DNA from: Candidatus Gastranaerophilales bacterium
GTDB taxonomy: Bacteria; Cyanobacteriota; Vampirovibrionia; Gastranaerophilales; Gastranaerophilaceae
Reading direction: 5' to 3'
Assembly (NCBI GenBank): GCA_944322855.1
Contig: CALUQG010000002.1
Coordinates: 1 to 64,000 of the forward strand
Length of the DNA: 64,000 nucleotides
Below the pieces are notes generated by a model. It made no database searches. It was given only the letters and a program-made list of their open reading frames with translations, and had not been told where the DNA came from. Shown in pieces: positions 15,194 through 23,286 of this stretch. The number at the start of each line of letters is the position of its first letter. Position 1 is the first letter of the stretch. The translations under genes were made by a program, and so were the position numbers.

Positions 15194-16032
15194 AAACAAT
15201 CAAAATTGCAGCACCGGCTAAAATAAATTTGACTCTGGAGGTGTTAAATAAAAGAGAGGACGGATTTCACAATATCAAGAGCATAATGCAGGCAATTGAT
15301 TTGTATGATTATCTTACTTTCAATGTTGAAAAATCTGCTGAAACAGAAATAGTTTTATCAGGAAATTCTTCGGCAATTCCTTATGATGAAAAAAACCTTG
15401 TGTATAAAGCAGCGGCTAAATTTTTGGATAAGATAAAAATGCCTGTCAAAGTCAATGTCTTTATAGAAAAAAATATACCGGTTGAAGCAGGGCTTGCAGG
15501 TGGCTCAACTGATGCCGCAGCAACATTTTATGCATTGAATAAACTCTTTGACAACCCTTTATCAGAAAAAGAAATTGATGAGCTATGCGCATCTTTAGGC
15601 TCAGATTTAAATTTTTGTTTGTACGGCGGTACAGCACTTTGTACAGGCAGAGGGGAAAAAATTGAAAAAATTGCCACACCGGATATAGATGTGACTTTGA
15701 TAAAACCATTAGGTTTTGGAATTTCGGCAAAAGAGGCATATACAAAGTTTACTGCTTTACCGCAAAATAAAAAACAGCCTTTGAATTATACTGAAAGAAT
15801 GATGCAAAAATTTAATAAAAAATATCTGTTTAATAGTTTAGAACAGGCTGTAATAAATGATTATCCGGAGCTTATAGAAATAAAAAAAGCAATTCCTGAA
15901 GCTATTATGTCCGGTTCGGGCCCAACATTTTTTGTTCTTTCTAAAAACTCCTCCGTAAAATTTCCGTCAGACAGATTTATTACGATAGAAGGACTGAAAT
16001 CTGTTTGCGACGGTGTAAAAATAGTTATTTAA
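15190..16032 (+). CDS. ispE: 4-diphosphocytidyl-2-C-methyl-D-erythritol kinase
   Basis: IspE phosphorylates CDP-methylerythritol in the non-mevalonate isoprenoid pathway, feeding undecaprenyl and quinone synthesis. It is a GHMP kinase: the N-terminal segment has PAKINLTLEVL and DGFHNI, the ATP loop is VEAGLAGGSTDAA, and the C-terminal motif is MSGSGPTFFVL. The 280-residue length is normal. The start overlaps the rsmA stop (ATGA), an rsmA-ispE pairing found widely in bacteria. Confidence 0.96.
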   Translation: MKTIKIAAPAKINLTLEVLNKREDGFHNIKSIMQAIDLYDYLTFNVEKSAETEIVLSGNSSAIPYDEKNLVYKAAAKFLDKIKMPVKVNVFIEKNIPVEAGLAGGSTDAAATFYALNKLFDNPLSEKEIDELCASLGSDLNFCLYGGTALCTGRGEKIEKIATPDIDVTLIKPLGFGISAKEAYTKFTALPQNKKQPLNYTERMMQKFNKKYLFNSLEQAVINDYPELIEIKKAIPEAIMSGSGPTFFVLSKNSSVKFPSDRFITIEGLKSVCDGVKIVI

Positions 16033-16144
16033 TCGTTTGTTAATTATTGTTAAATATTATAGAAAAGGTATAAAGTTTTTCTACTGTATTCCGATACATA
16101 TAATGTAAATGATAGGGATAATAAAAGCCGAAAAAGGAGATTAC

Positions 16145-16450
16145 ATGCAGGTAAACAGATTAAGCGTGGGATTACAGGAAGAATTAAAAACAGCAACAAA
16201 TTTTAATACAGCCAGAAATGAAGCTCTTTTTGATAAAGAGCAGGCAGCTTCAAAAAACGGTGAAGAAGTTGATTTTTCTTCATTGGATTTAGATGATTTA
16301 AACATAACGCAGGATCAAATCGGCGGACTGCTCGACAGATTTGCCGATGAAATTATCAATGTTTTTTCAGGAAAAATGTCCGGATTACCTGTTCAAAATC
16401 CTGAAAATCCTGCAAATCAACAGCAAAATAACCCCGTGTTTATTGCATAG
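16145..16450 (+). CDS. Small uncharacterised acidic protein (101 aa)
   Basis: I do not recognise this protein. It has no signal peptide or membrane segment; the middle is acidic (DFSSLDLDDLNI), a short helix follows (GGLLDRFADEIINVF), and the tail is rich in Asn, Gln and Pro. The start chosen is the ATG with AAGGAG eight bases upstream, 36 bases inside the longest open frame. The gene is monocistronic, bounded by a strong bidirectional terminator. The clean ribosome binding site and terminator argue that it is real. Confidence 0.7.
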   Translation: MQVNRLSVGLQEELKTATNFNTARNEALFDKEQAASKNGEEVDFSSLDLDDLNITQDQIGGLLDRFADEIINVFSGKMSGLPVQNPENPANQQQNNPVFIA

Positions 16451-16469
16451 TACCTATCCTCTTCTATAT

Positions 16470-16506
16470 AAAAAGCCCTTCTTTATGAATAAAGAAGGGC
16501 TTTTTT
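16470..16506. terminator. Bidirectional intrinsic terminator
   Basis: AAAAAGCCCTTCTTTA pairs with TAAAGAAGGGCTTTTT around a four-base loop, with A and T runs on the two sides. It serves the plus-strand gene ending at 16450 and the minus-strand gene ending at 16520. Confidence 0.92.
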
Positions 16507-16519
16507 ATTGTTTTTATAA

Positions 16520-16885
16520 TTACATTGAATAAGTAATCAAAGCTTTAACAGAACGAGCAGTATCTTTTACTTCAGATTTTTCTTCGCTGTTCATTGTTTC
16601 TTCAAGAACTTTCAAAACTTCTGTTTTGTCGTTCAAAGAAAGGATTTCATTGATTGAGCTCATTGCAACTCTTGCAGAAAGGTCATTGATGCCTTTTCCT
16701 GATGAAGCAACAACTACTCTCAAAGATTCAGGTGTATTTTTTCTTATAAGAGCGTGAGCTGTCTTTTCTCTGATTTCATCGATTTCAGAATTTGTTCCGA
16801 TTTCTTCCAGAATGCTGACAGATTTCGGATCTTCGTGTTTGCATAAAGCTTCTATGATATTGTCAATTTTATTTATTGTTTTCAT
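16520..16885 (-). CDS. HEAT-like helical repeat protein (121 aa)
   Basis: The sequence breaks into three or four helix pairs with HEAT-like character: KSVSILEEIGTNSE, REKTAHALIRKNTPESLRVVV, SARVAMSSINEILSL, and VLKVLEETMNSEEKSEVKDTARSVKALI. Such small repeat proteins bind partner proteins or act as scaffolds; nothing identifies the partner. It starts seven bases after the stop of the 166-residue gene upstream, so the two form an operon ending at the shared terminator. Confidence 0.65.
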   Translation of the reverse strand: MKTINKIDNIIEALCKHEDPKSVSILEEIGTNSEIDEIREKTAHALIRKNTPESLRVVVASSGKGINDLSARVAMSSINEILSLNDKTEVLKVLEETMNSEEKSEVKDTARSVKALITYSM

Positions 16886-16892
16886 TGTCTAC

Positions 16893-17393
16893 CTACGCTT
16901 TCAAACTTTCTGTGTATGCCAGATGCTCTTGTGCAAACATTTCGCCCAGATCATCTACCGGTCGTTTAAGTAAATTATTTACACTGTATTGATTATTGAA
17001 TTTTGAAGCGATAGATTCAGTCAAACCTTTAAAATCAAGTTTGATTTCAGTATTTTTAGCAAATTCCCATGAATTTACAATATTATCTTTAATTTGCTTA
17101 CCAAAAGAAATAATTGAGTTTACTCTAGAGCGGAAAGCTTCGTTGAATGAATTCATAGAACCAACAACAGCGCTTGCTACCATTTTAGATTTGTTAGTCA
17201 TTTTTGCAAAAGGATTTGTGCTTGCAGAAGCTTCAGTAGCTTCTTTAGCTTTTGATGATTCAAATACATCTGCAGCCAGAACATTTCCTTTAAAGTTAAT
17301 ACCGAACGGGTTAGAATGAACTTCCTGTCTTTCTTCTTTTGACATAGGCTTGAACATTCCGAATTTTGTTTGTGTAATTTTTAAGTTATCCAT
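16893..17393 (-). CDS. Uncharacterised protein (166 aa) with NPFGINFKGN motif
   Basis: I do not recognise the family. Residues 28-45 contain NPFGINFKGNVLAADVF, then a Ser/Ala/Lys-rich linker, and from about residue 68 an amphipathic helical region (VASAVVGSMNSFNEAFRSRV) through the end. No signal peptide or membrane segment is visible. GGAAGG sits five bases upstream of the ATG. It is followed closely by the HEAT-like gene, so the two products may act together. A similar short N-terminal phrase (VSFGSK) occurs in the FtsH-like protein of this window. Confidence 0.7.
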   Translation of the reverse strand: MDNLKITQTKFGMFKPMSKEERQEVHSNPFGINFKGNVLAADVFESSKAKEATEASASTNPFAKMTNKSKMVASAVVGSMNSFNEAFRSRVNSIISFGKQIKDNIVNSWEFAKNTEIKLDFKGLTESIASKFNNQYSVNNLLKRPVDDLGEMFAQEHLAYTESLKA

Positions 17394-17435
17394 CTTGCCT
17401 TCCTTACTTATGTAGATACTCGCATTATTTTCTAA

Positions 17436-17513
17436 TTAATCCATTACCAAAGTTGTTGCAGGCTCACAAACATCACCTTTGGTTTTTGTCTGTTTATCAA
17501 AATTCGTTTGCAT
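17436..17513 (-). CDS. Possible 25-residue micro-ORF upstream of the 166-aa gene
   Basis: On the minus strand an ATG opens a 25-codon frame beginning MQTNFDKQTK and ending ATTLVMD, followed by TAA, 42 bases before the next gene. Composition looks protein-like, with a single Cys, but no ribosome binding site precedes it. It could be a leader peptide, a free small protein, or chance. Confidence 0.2.
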   Translation of the reverse strand: MQTNFDKQTKTKGDVCEPATTLVMD

Positions 17514-17644
17514 TGTATTTATGCATATTTTGAATTTTTCCAAACATATTTTGGGTACCTATCTAAAGTAACATTATAAATATATATCATAATCATCTTT
17601 ATGGAGGATTTATAGACAAACTATCTACAACTTTAGTATAATTT

Positions 17645-18376
17645 TTAACCGGCACTTAAACCAGCACAGAGACTGATGGATTGTCCGGTCAGCCCTTTGG
17701 CTTCTTCTGATGCTAAATATTTTACAAGATGTGCAATTTCAACCGGATGAATGAATCTTTTTTGAGGAATCATATCAAGCTCTTCTTGTATTGTGAAATC
17801 ACTGTCTATAACAGCTTTTTCAGCCAGCTCTGTTTCAACCCAGCCGGGATTGATTGTATTAACGGTAATGTTATCCGTTGCCAGTTCAAGGGCAAGTGCT
17901 TTACTAAAGCCTGAAAAAGCTGATTTTGTCATTGAATATAATGAGGCATTTGCTTCTCCGACTATGCCGCTTATCGAGCCTATATTTATTATTCTGCCCC
18001 ATTTGTTTTTTTTCATATGTTCTACAGCATATTTTGAAAGAAGATACGGTGCTTCAATATTTAGTTTGATAAGTCTTTTTACATCTTCCTGTTTTGTTTT
18101 TTCTATAGGAGAATAAATATAGTCTCCTGCATTATTAACAAGTATATCTAGTTTTCCTGCTTCGTCATTAACTTGTTTTATAAGGCTTTTGCAATTTTCG
18201 GCATCTGTGAGGTCAACACTGAACCAGCCTTTTGCTTTTATTTCAGAGGCTGTTTGGGTTAAGTTTTCTTTATTTCTTGCACAAATGTATACATCATATC
18301 CGCTTTGAGCCAGCAAAGCTGCAATGCTTTTCCCTATACCTTTTGTTGCTCCTGTTATTAGAACTGTTTTATTCAT
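17645..18376 (-). CDS. Short-chain dehydrogenase/reductase, FabG-like
   Basis: The classical SDR features are all present: TGATKGIG nucleotide motif near residue 10, NNAGDY near 84, catalytic Ser in IGSISGIVGEA, the YSMTK catalytic Tyr/Lys pair near 150, and INPGWVETE. The closest functional type is 3-oxoacyl-ACP reductase, but specificity cannot be read from motifs and there is no fatty-acid cluster here. The preferred start (MNKTV) overlaps the upstream gene by eight bases; a second ATG lies 12 bases further upstream. The length of about 243 residues is typical. Confidence 0.88.
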   Translation of the reverse strand: MNKTVLITGATKGIGKSIAALLAQSGYDVYICARNKENLTQTASEIKAKGWFSVDLTDAENCKSLIKQVNDEAGKLDILVNNAGDYIYSPIEKTKQEDVKRLIKLNIEAPYLLSKYAVEHMKKNKWGRIINIGSISGIVGEANASLYSMTKSAFSGFSKALALELATDNITVNTINPGWVETELAEKAVIDSDFTIQEELDMIPQKRFIHPVEIAHLVKYLASEEAKGLTGQSISLCAGLSAG

Positions 18377-18707
18377 TTTCTGTATCATAGTTATATGAAG
18401 TAAGTATTTGTACTATTGATTCCATCAATAGTGAGATAATTTCTTTTCTTTTTTCAGTGTCCAGGTTTTTGATTATTTCAATAGCAGAATGCAAAGATAT
18501 GTTTTTATCATACCATCTTTTGTATTCTGTAATTTTACTGTCTGCAAGAATTGAAATCTCGCCATCTTGATTTGTCTTGATTTCACCCAGGATAATTTGT
18601 ATAAGATCTTGAGCAATTTCTTCCCTTATATCTTCATTTAAGCTTTCAAGAAATTTCATAAGGTGGCTCAAATCAGGATCTTTGTCATACCAGCGGACAT
18701 AATTCAT
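18369..18707 (-). CDS. Uncharacterised protein (112 aa) with internal duplication
   Basis: I do not recognise a named family. The protein is made of two similar halves: YVRWYDKDPDLSHLMKFLESL...IREEIAQDLIQIIL (from residue 3) and YKRWYDKNISLHSAIEIIKNL...KRKEIISLLMESIVQIL (from about 62). Each half is predicted to be two helices after a conserved RWYDK. It is cytoplasmic and acidic, and its stop overlaps the SDR gene start, so the two genes are coupled. Confidence 0.7.
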   Translation of the reverse strand: MNYVRWYDKDPDLSHLMKFLESLNEDIREEIAQDLIQIILGEIKTNQDGEISILADSKITEYKRWYDKNISLHSAIEIIKNLDTEKRKEIISLLMESIVQILTSYNYDTENE

Positions 18708-18881
18708 AGCTTTTATTTTCCAGATAATGTTTTCAAAACAATTTTAAAATATCATATTTTTAAATGTCCGTAAATAATGAAAATGAACCAAAATATTTTG
18801 TACAATTAACCATAATGAAGTGTTGATATAAACTTTAAAATATAATATAATTCGTGTATAAAATATTTTTTAGGTGGAAAA

Positions 18882-19229
18882 ATGGCAAAACACAACGATA
18901 CTATTCCAATAGAAGTCTGTATACTGACTGTAGATCACGATATCAAAGGAACTGTGCATGTTTCTAAATATACAAACACAAATCGTGAACTTACTGATTT
19001 ATTAAACGATAAAGAGAGAAGATTTCTCGCGGTAACTAATGTTGAAATTTATCCGAGAAACTCAAATCAACCGCCAAGACGTTACAACTTCCTTGAAATA
19101 CATATGGATTACGTTTTGATGGTTCATCCGTCTTCTCAGGTTGTGTTCAAAGAATCTTCAAAAGCTCAAGAAGACATTGCAAGATTTAGAGAATTGAGAA
19201 ACAAACTGAGCCAGACTAAACCATTTTAA
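18882..19229 (+). CDS. Conserved small beta-rich protein (115 aa), function unknown
   Basis: The first 85 residues look like a small beta-barrel-type domain: IPIEVCILTVDHDIKGTVHV, then RELTDLLNDKERRFLAVTNVEIY, then FLEIHMDYVLMVHP, followed by a charged helix (SSKAQEDIARFRELRNKL). The pattern of a strand pair, LTDLLN, and a TNVEIY strand resembles uncharacterised bacterial domains, but I cannot name one with certainty. The ribosome binding site AGGTGG lies six bases upstream of the ATG. The glycosyltransferase gene follows 33 bases later. Confidence 0.75.
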   Translation: MAKHNDTIPIEVCILTVDHDIKGTVHVSKYTNTNRELTDLLNDKERRFLAVTNVEIYPRNSNQPPRRYNFLEIHMDYVLMVHPSSQVVFKESSKAQEDIARFRELRNKLSQTKPF

Positions 19230-19262
19230 TTGGAAGTATATTTGTTTTATTGAGTTAAAAAT

Positions 19263-20246
19263 ATGAAAAAGCCGAAGAAAATTTTAGCTGTGAACTTTGG
19301 CGGAATTGGGGATGAGATACTCTTTCTGCCTGCATTGTCAAGTCTGAAAAAAGAGTTTCCGGATGTGAAAATTACACTTGCGCTTGAACCGAGAAGCAAG
19401 TCAGTCAGGAACTTGTCTAACCTTATAGATGACGTAATTTGTGTTGATATTAAAGGGAAACACAAATACTTTGAGCTTTTAAAATTTGTCTTAAAAGCAA
19501 TATCAGGAAGGTTTGATATGGTTTTTTCATCAGGCGCAAATCAGCTTATTCCGGTTTTGCTTTTTATGACGGGTATAACTTACCGCTATGGATTTGAAAG
19601 TGGGGTATTAAGCAGAATTTTGCTTACAAAAGCAGTGAAACTTAATAAAAACCAGTACGCTTCCAAAATGTATCATGAGCTTGTTACTCCTGTTACAGAT
19701 TATAAAACAGAATATCCTGAGATTGATGCAGGGGAAATTGAGAAAGAACCAAATTCTGTGTTAATTCATCCTGGTGTGAGTAAAATGAGTGTGACAAGAA
19801 ATATGATTAAAACCTGGAAGCCTGAAAAATGGGCAGAACTTGTCAAAAAAATACTTGAAAAAGGTAAGAAAGTATACCTTATCGGCGGTCCGGATGACAA
19901 AGATTGTATCGAAAAAATTGTAGAAATTGTCGGTGAAAATCCAAATTTTGAAAATCTTTACGGTACAACAAAAAATATTATGGATCTGGCAAAACTCACA
20001 AAACGTGCGGAGGTTCTTGTTTGTTCCGATTCTGCTCCAATGCATATCGGGGTAGGTGTTGGTACAAAGACATTTGCTTTATTCGGCCCTACTGATGAAA
20101 AAAAACTTATCCCTGATAACGAAAAATATATTGCAATAAAAAATAACTGCGATTGCCGTCCTTGCCTGTGGGACAAAAGACAAACCACATGCGATGAATT
20201 GAAATGCCTTGATATAAATCTTGATGAAATTTTAAATAGAATATAA
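19263..20246 (+). CDS. Glycosyltransferase family 9 (heptosyltransferase-like)
   Basis: Family 9 enzymes add ADP-heptose or related sugars to lipopolysaccharide core or other glycans at the inner membrane. The N-terminal half has VNFGGIGDEILFLPAL (the GGIGD acceptor-site motif), and the C-terminal half has IHPGVS, KTWKPEKWAELV, YLIGGPDD and CSDSAPMHIGVGVGTKTFALFGPT, which form the nucleotide-sugar site. The last 40 residues contain several cysteines (CDCRPC, TCDELKC). At 327 residues the length is usual. There is no clear ribosome binding site; it is presumably expressed with the small gene upstream. Confidence 0.9.
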   Translation: MKKPKKILAVNFGGIGDEILFLPALSSLKKEFPDVKITLALEPRSKSVRNLSNLIDDVICVDIKGKHKYFELLKFVLKAISGRFDMVFSSGANQLIPVLLFMTGITYRYGFESGVLSRILLTKAVKLNKNQYASKMYHELVTPVTDYKTEYPEIDAGEIEKEPNSVLIHPGVSKMSVTRNMIKTWKPEKWAELVKKILEKGKKVYLIGGPDDKDCIEKIVEIVGENPNFENLYGTTKNIMDLAKLTKRAEVLVCSDSAPMHIGVGVGTKTFALFGPTDEKKLIPDNEKYIAIKNNCDCRPCLWDKRQTTCDELKCLDINLDEILNRI

Positions 20247-20251
20247 AACAG

Positions 20252-21283
20252 CTATTTTAAAATATCAAAGAGGATATAAATCAAGTATACCAAATAAAAT
20301 ATACCGCATGTAACAAGTATATGTGCACTGAAAGCTTTGTCTCTATATAAGTTTATGAACAGCAATATTGTTGAAAGATAAACCAGCACAATGTTTATTA
20401 TAGATTCTGTACCGAAAACCCAGGGTGTTAAAAGTATACCTATAGCTGTCGGAATACAGCTTTGAAATACCATTGCTCCTGTTATATTTCCGAGTGCAAG
20501 TGTGTCTTTGCTATGGCTGACCCATAGTACACTGTTGAATTTTTCAGGAAGTTCTGTAGCTATCGGTGCAAGAATTAAGCTTAATACAAGTGGATTTATG
20601 TTGAAAATTTTTGCAAAGAACTGAATTTGTCCGACAAACATATGTGCAAAACAAATTAACGCTGCTATTGAAAGTACAACCTGAAGCCAAACCAGTAAGG
20701 TATTGTATTTTCTGAATATTTTTTCAAAAAGCAGTTTATCAACTTCTGCATTTTCTCCGCATTGCGAATGTGAGCAATTCAAAGTTCTGAATACATAAAG
20801 AATGTAATATCCAAATAATGCTGCGGCACAAATGTATTTTAAAGGTTTAAACGGAATAAAACCTGCAGCAATGGCCAGGGTGTAACTAAAGAAAAAGAAT
20901 TTTAAATCACGGAACATAACAACATAATTTGCATTCATTTTTCTTTCACGAATGCCCATTTTCCAAAAAATTACAACGGCCAATCCTGTGACAAACATAG
21001 CCAGTGTAGAAAGTAGAAACGGTGCACCAAGTATGGCTCCTATCCCTATTTCTTTTCCGACAGCAACATCTGTATGGGCAAAATATGCACCTATAATAGC
21101 TACAAGCGGTACTATTGTCTCAGGCAGTGCTGTTCCGACAGCTGCAAGAATACTCCCTACCGCACCTTCATTCAGGTTGTATATTTTCCCGAGATGCTCC
21201 ACTGCGTTTGTAAAAACAACACAGCACCCTACGATTAAAAATAAGTTTAGAACTGTCAAAAATGAATGAAGAAGTATTTCCAT
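20252..21283 (-). CDS. Sodium/calcium exchanger-family membrane protein
   Basis: The protein contains about ten membrane spans in two similar halves. The two inverted alpha repeats of the CaCA superfamily are visible: GSILAAVGTALPETIVPLVAI (about 42-62) and LILAPIATELPEKFNSVLWV (about 237-257), where the acidic residue after the Ala/Thr-x-Leu-Pro stretch coordinates the cation. The loop between halves contains Cys and charged residues. The exact ion is uncertain. AAAGGA precedes the ATG. It is convergent with the glycosyltransferase and divergent from nrnA. Confidence 0.85.
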   Translation of the reverse strand: MEILLHSFLTVLNLFLIVGCCVVFTNAVEHLGKIYNLNEGAVGSILAAVGTALPETIVPLVAIIGAYFAHTDVAVGKEIGIGAILGAPFLLSTLAMFVTGLAVVIFWKMGIRERKMNANYVVMFRDLKFFFFSYTLAIAAGFIPFKPLKYICAAALFGYYILYVFRTLNCSHSQCGENAEVDKLLFEKIFRKYNTLLVWLQVVLSIAALICFAHMFVGQIQFFAKIFNINPLVLSLILAPIATELPEKFNSVLWVSHSKDTLALGNITGAMVFQSCIPTAIGILLTPWVFGTESIINIVLVYLSTILLFINLYRDKAFSAHILVTCGIFYLVYLIYILFDILK

Positions 21284-21349
21284 GTAAGATTCCTTTTATT
21301 ATTAGTTAATAATTTGTTTTTGTTTTTATATGTAAAACTTATTTTATAT

Positions 21350-21355
21350 TATAAT
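21350..21355 (+). promoter_or_regulatory. -10 box of nrnA directly before the start codon
   Basis: A perfect TATAAT ends six bases before the ATG at 21362 and there is no ribosome binding site, the same arrangement as dut. The -35 region is weak. Confidence 0.55.
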
Positions 21356-21361
21356 AACCTT

Positions 21362-22324
21362 ATGAATTTCAAATCATTTAAAGAAACGATAGAAAAAGCA
21401 GAAACAATAGCGATATTTTCTCATGTTAACCCCGACGGGGATACTCTGGGGACGATGAGTGCTCTTTTTCAAATTATAAAAAATTATTTTAATAAAGAAG
21501 CAATGATGGTTACAGTAGGGAAAATACCTGATATATACCACTTTCTTCCGTATATAGATAAGGTAAAAACTCCTGATAAAATAGATTTAACACAGGTTTT
21601 TGATCTTGCAATTGCCGTTGATATTGCAGCAAAAGACAGAATGAATGAAGCTTTGCCTTTGTATGAAAATGCGAAAGTAAAGATGAATATTGATCATCAT
21701 AAAACAAATAATGGATACGGAGATTTTACTTTTATTAGAGCTGATGCCTCCTGTGCCGGTGAGGTTCTGTTTGATATTATTGAAGAACTGAAAATCAAAC
21801 CGGATAAAGATACAGCAGTATCTTTGTATACGGCGATTTTGACTGATACAGGCTGTTTCAGATTTGAAAATACAAAAGCCGTAACCCTTCAAAAAGCTGC
21901 AAGGCTTATTGATTATGGTGCAAATCCTGCATTGATTTCAAGATACTGCTATGAATCAAAACCCAAAGCAATGGTACTTTTACAGGCAAACAGTTTAATC
22001 AATGCTCACTTTGAAATGAATAACAAAGTTGCTTATGTTTGTATAACAAACAAAGATATGGAAAAATTTAGTGCACAAAATGACCATACTGAAGGTATTG
22101 TTGAGGCATTAAGACAGATTAACACAACAGAAATATCCTTTGTCTTAAAAGAAATTGATGAAAATACGACAAAATGCAGCCTGCGAAGCAAAACTGCGGA
22201 TGTGAGCAAGGTCGCATCTGTGTTTGGTGGCGGCGGACACACATTTGCTGCAGGATGTACAATACGAAAACCGCTAAAGGTAGCTTGTGATAAAATGCTT
22301 GAAGAGATAAAAAAGATTTTATGA
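21362..22324 (+). CDS. nrnA: DHH/DHHA1 phosphoesterase, NrnA-type (nanoRNase / pAp phosphatase)
   Basis: NrnA-type enzymes degrade 2-5 nucleotide RNAs and dephosphorylate 3'-phosphoadenosine 5'-phosphate. The DHH domain has HVNPDGDTLGTM (motif I), the metal-binding Asp in IAVDIA, and the name-giving DHHKTN. The C-terminal DHHA1 domain ends in FGGGGHTFAAGC, which binds substrate RNA. I start at MNFKSF, 96 bases inside the open frame, because the upstream part is hydrophobic non-coding-like sequence and because of the adjacent TATAAT; this gives 320 residues, the usual length. It overlaps the next gene by four bases (ATGA). Confidence 0.92.
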   Translation: MNFKSFKETIEKAETIAIFSHVNPDGDTLGTMSALFQIIKNYFNKEAMMVTVGKIPDIYHFLPYIDKVKTPDKIDLTQVFDLAIAVDIAAKDRMNEALPLYENAKVKMNIDHHKTNNGYGDFTFIRADASCAGEVLFDIIEELKIKPDKDTAVSLYTAILTDTGCFRFENTKAVTLQKAARLIDYGANPALISRYCYESKPKAMVLLQANSLINAHFEMNNKVAYVCITNKDMEKFSAQNDHTEGIVEALRQINTTEISFVLKEIDENTTKCSLRSKTADVSKVASVFGGGGHTFAAGCTIRKPLKVACDKMLEEIKKIL

Positions 22325-23187
22325 ATGTTATAGAAGGAACAAAAAAATATCTTATAAATCTTGTCAAAAGAATTATTATTGACGATTTTCTCGGTATGGC
22401 TGCAGAAATGGGGTTCTGGTTTGCTATAGGTATATTCCCTTTTATGCTTTTTATGATGTCTTTTTTTACATTACTCGGCAAAAAAGCTTTGTTTATGCCT
22501 ATAATTCATTTTTTAGATTCGGTGGCACCTACTGATTCTGTAAATTTAATAAAAGAAGTCTTAAATGAGGTTATGATATTTGAGCACGGCGGAATAGTTG
22601 CTGTTTTTGGTTTTTTTGTCACGATATTTTTATCATCGAATGCAATTTTTGTAATTATAAAAGGACTGAATAGAGCGCTTGGGATAGATGAGCACAGGAG
22701 CCTGCTGAGTACAAGAATACTTTCCATATTGATGGTTTTTGTAAATGTATTTTTTATGTTTATTACAATAAACTTGATTATCTTCGGAAAAGTAATTCTG
22801 CAGTTTGTCTTAAATTTTATAAATCTTTCCGCTTTGTTTATAAATTTTCTATTAATAGGCCGCTGGTTTGTATCTTTCATTGCACTTTACCTTATGGCAT
22901 ATCTGAATTACTTTTTGCTTCCGGCATCAGAGGGCTCTGAAAAAATCAAAAGCAAAAGCGCACTGCCGGGAACATTGTTTTTCTGTTTCTGCTGGATGTT
23001 TGGTTCGTGGTGCTTTTCTATATATATTAACAATTTACACACTTATAACAGGGTATACGGATCAATCGGTGCTTTTGTAATGTTGATGGTATGGCTTTAT
23101 TACACATCATTGATAATGCTTGTCGGTGGAGAAATAAATTCTCAAGCATATCGTATTTTAATTGAAAAAGAAGAGAAAAAAGCGTAA
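22321..23187 (+). CDS. YihY/BrkB-family inner-membrane protein
   Basis: The 288-residue protein has six predicted membrane spans and the family pattern: an N-terminal amphipathic segment then AAEMGFWFAIGIFPFMLFM, the central VTIFLSSNAIFVIIKGLNRALG, and the last pair with YGSIGAFVMLMVWLYYTSLIMLVGGEIN. The family was once called ribonuclease BN, which is wrong; its role is unknown, with proposals in envelope transport. The start overlaps nrnA by ATGA, so the two are coupled. Confidence 0.88.
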   Translation: MNVIEGTKKYLINLVKRIIIDDFLGMAAEMGFWFAIGIFPFMLFMMSFFTLLGKKALFMPIIHFLDSVAPTDSVNLIKEVLNEVMIFEHGGIVAVFGFFVTIFLSSNAIFVIIKGLNRALGIDEHRSLLSTRILSILMVFVNVFFMFITINLIIFGKVILQFVLNFINLSALFINFLLIGRWFVSFIALYLMAYLNYFLLPASEGSEKIKSKSALPGTLFFCFCWMFGSWCFSIYINNLHTYNRVYGSIGAFVMLMVWLYYTSLIMLVGGEINSQAYRILIEKEEKKA

Positions 23188-23286
23188 CAATTAATTATTT
23201 TTTTGTTGTAATATCTTTGTAATACTGCTATTATCATTACATTACATTTATTAGAAAAGAAGTGTTTAGTAATAAAGGAGAAGTTT

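Noticed and set aside
22321-23187. Ribonuclease BN
   Set aside because: The sequence is a polytopic YihY/BrkB membrane protein; the RNase BN name belongs to an unrelated enzyme.
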